DNA from: a virus
Direction: 5' to 3' (one strand)
IMG/VR virus record: IMGVR_UViG_3300008110_007883
Location: 1 to 40,769 of that record
DNA: 40,769 bases
Shown here: positions 39,892 through 40,769 of the stretch, one piece after another
How the letters are laid out: every line of letters starts with the position of its first letter
Numbering within the stretch: position 1 is the stretch's first letter
Made by a program: the position numbers and the translations under genes
The notes under the pieces: generated by a model
Told to the model about the DNA's origin: nothing
What the model saw: the letters and a program-made list of their open reading frames with translations, nothing else
Databases searched by the model: none

Positions 39892-40769
39892 CGATGAGTA
39901 CATGAGAAAAGTAGTCCCGTTTTTAAAGCGGGATTATTTTTTAGAGAATAATGATAAAATTGTTTATGATAAGATTACTAATTTCATAGATCAATATAAT
40001 GCAATCCCTAGTAAGGATGCCTTGATTATTGCTATTCAAAATGATAAAAGTTTAAATGAAGAACAGTATAAAGAAGTTGCTGAATATGTACAACAATTAG
40101 ATAGCACAGATCATAATAAAGAATGGTTGTATAAAGAGACAGAAAAATTCTGTAAAGACAAGGCAATTTATAATGCAATCCTTTCATCTATTGCAATCAT
40201 TGATGGAAGAGACAAAGCAAGGACCGAGGACGGCATCCCACAATTACTACAAGAAGCACTAGGTGTTTGTTTTGACAATAATGTTGGACATGACTATATT
40301 GAAAGTGCAGACAAACGATATGAGTTTTACCACCGAGTAGAATCTCGTATACCTTTTGATCTAGATTATTTTAATAAGATCACTAACGGCGGTATGCCTA
40401 ACAAGACTTTGAATGTTTGTTTGGCCGGTACAGGTGTTGGTAAGTCTTTGTTCATGTGTCATGTGGCTGCATCTGTTTTATCACAGGGCAAAAATGTTCT
40501 TTATATTACTTTGGAAATGGCTGAAGAAAGAATTGCGGAACGTATTGATGCAAATCTTATGAACATTACAATGGATCAGTTAAAGGATTTGCCTAAGTCT
40601 TTATTCGATAGTCGTATTGAAAAGATTAGAAACAAAACTGAAGGTACTTTAATCATTAAAGAATATCCTACTGCCGGAGCACACTCTGGACACTTTAAAT
40701 CTTTGTTGAATGAATTGCAACTAAAGAAACAGTTTAGACCAGATTTGATTGTTATTGACTATTTGAATA
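39845..40769 (+). CDS. 41: gp41 replicative helicase (3' partial)
   Basis: Starts at ATG 39845 inside the end of the preceding gene and stays open to the last base (308 residues visible; T4 gp41 has 475). The N-terminal helical domain includes FLKRDYFLENNDKIVYDKI. The RecA-like motor follows: IPFDLDYFNKITNGGMPNKTL, Walker A AGTGVGKS (about 194-201), the DnaB-family LYITLEMAEERIAERIDANL, and Walker B LIVIDYL at the window edge. It is the 5'-3' DNA helicase that works with the gp61 primase. The C-terminus lies outside the window. Confidence 0.93.
   Translation, partial: MSTKIETVILQNLANDDEYMRKVVPFLKRDYFLENNDKIVYDKITNFIDQYNAIPSKDALIIAIQNDKSLNEEQYKEVAEYVQQLDSTDHNKEWLYKETEKFCKDKAIYNAILSSIAIIDGRDKARTEDGIPQLLQEALGVCFDNNVGHDYIESADKRYEFYHRVESRIPFDLDYFNKITNGGMPNKTLNVCLAGTGVGKSLFMCHVAASVLSQGKNVLYITLEMAEERIAERIDANLMNITMDQLKDLPKSLFDSRIEKIRNKTEGTLIIKEYPTAGAHSGHFKSLLNELQLKKQFRPDLIVIDYLN

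Noticed and set aside
1-40769. tRNA genes, CRISPR arrays, integrases, transposons
   Set aside because: Gaps were read for cloverleaf arms with GTTC-type T-loops, regular spaced repeats and recombinase motifs; none was found. A dedicated tRNA scan was not possible.

Overview
The window is a piece of a T4-superfamily myovirus genome. It is AT-rich and tightly packed, and carries the diagnostic T4-type replication and recombination set: gp47, gp46, gp45, gp44, gp62, RegA, gp43, UvsX and the start of gp41. Several accessory genes are of the kind seen in T4-like phages of marine and freshwater bacteria (cyanophage- and pelagiphage-type): a CobS-like AAA+ ATPase with a zincin/VWA partner, Hsp20, a 2OG-Fe(II) oxygenase, a DUF4337 protein and a large surface-sugar gene cluster. 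No photosynthesis gene is present here, so the host cannot be named. I recognise no tRNA, CRISPR array, IS element, integrase or rRNA. No stretch over 300 bases lacks a gene.

Layout. (1) 1-4407: nucleic-acid modification module, with a DpdA/TGT-like transglycosylase (5' end cut by the window), a possible T-fold protein, a GT4 glycosyltransferase, a GalE-like epimerase and a QueD homologue. (2) 4391-8626: a possible micro-protein, a cupin, gp47/gp46, a 2OG oxygenase and a small conserved protein. (3) 8643-12094: a zincin/VWA protein and a CobS/MoxR-like ATPase, each behind its own near-consensus sigma70-type promoter, closed by a GGGCAC-TTCG-GTGCCC hairpin. (4) 12107-26646: a 14.5-kb same-strand cluster for nucleotide-sugar and glycan synthesis. 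It holds GMD, an Fcl/ColC-like epimerase-reductase, a ColD-like PLP dehydratase with His in place of the Schiff-base Lys, a GT10 fucosyltransferase, several other glycosyltransferases, an FkbM methyltransferase, an RmlB-like dehydratase, an HldE-type kinase, an MDR dehydrogenase and a fused TPP-dependent E1-like enzyme. (5) 26643-31194: DUF3310, an unusually short gp45 clamp, gp44, an IrrE-like zincin, a membrane protein, gp62, RegA, a structured leader, Hsp20 and an Sm-like small protein. (6) 31191-35158, minus strand: structural/envelope block with a DUF4337 membrane protein, two tandem glycine-rich adhesin-like proteins, a membrane coiled-coil protein, a 46-residue membrane protein and an exported Cys-containing protein. 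(7) 35177-40769: gp43, an exported DRGH nuclease, UvsX, a small protein and gp41 (3' end cut by the window).

How it fits together. The sugar cluster most simply converts host GDP-mannose to GDP-4-keto-6-deoxymannose. From there it goes to GDP-fucose and/or, through the ColD-like enzyme, to a 3,6-dideoxy sugar such as GDP-colitose, which the encoded transferases could place on a host or virion glycan. The DpdA/QueD pair points to 7-deazaguanine modification of phage DNA. The replication genes are interleaved with conserved small proteins of unknown role.

Most striking points: the ColD-type dehydratase in a phage, a gp45 clamp that appears to lack about 90-100 internal residues, a signal-peptide nuclease embedded between polymerase and recombinase, a three-hairpin leader at 29923-29992, and five near-identically spaced promoters. 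All functional calls come from reading motifs by eye; no database search was run.
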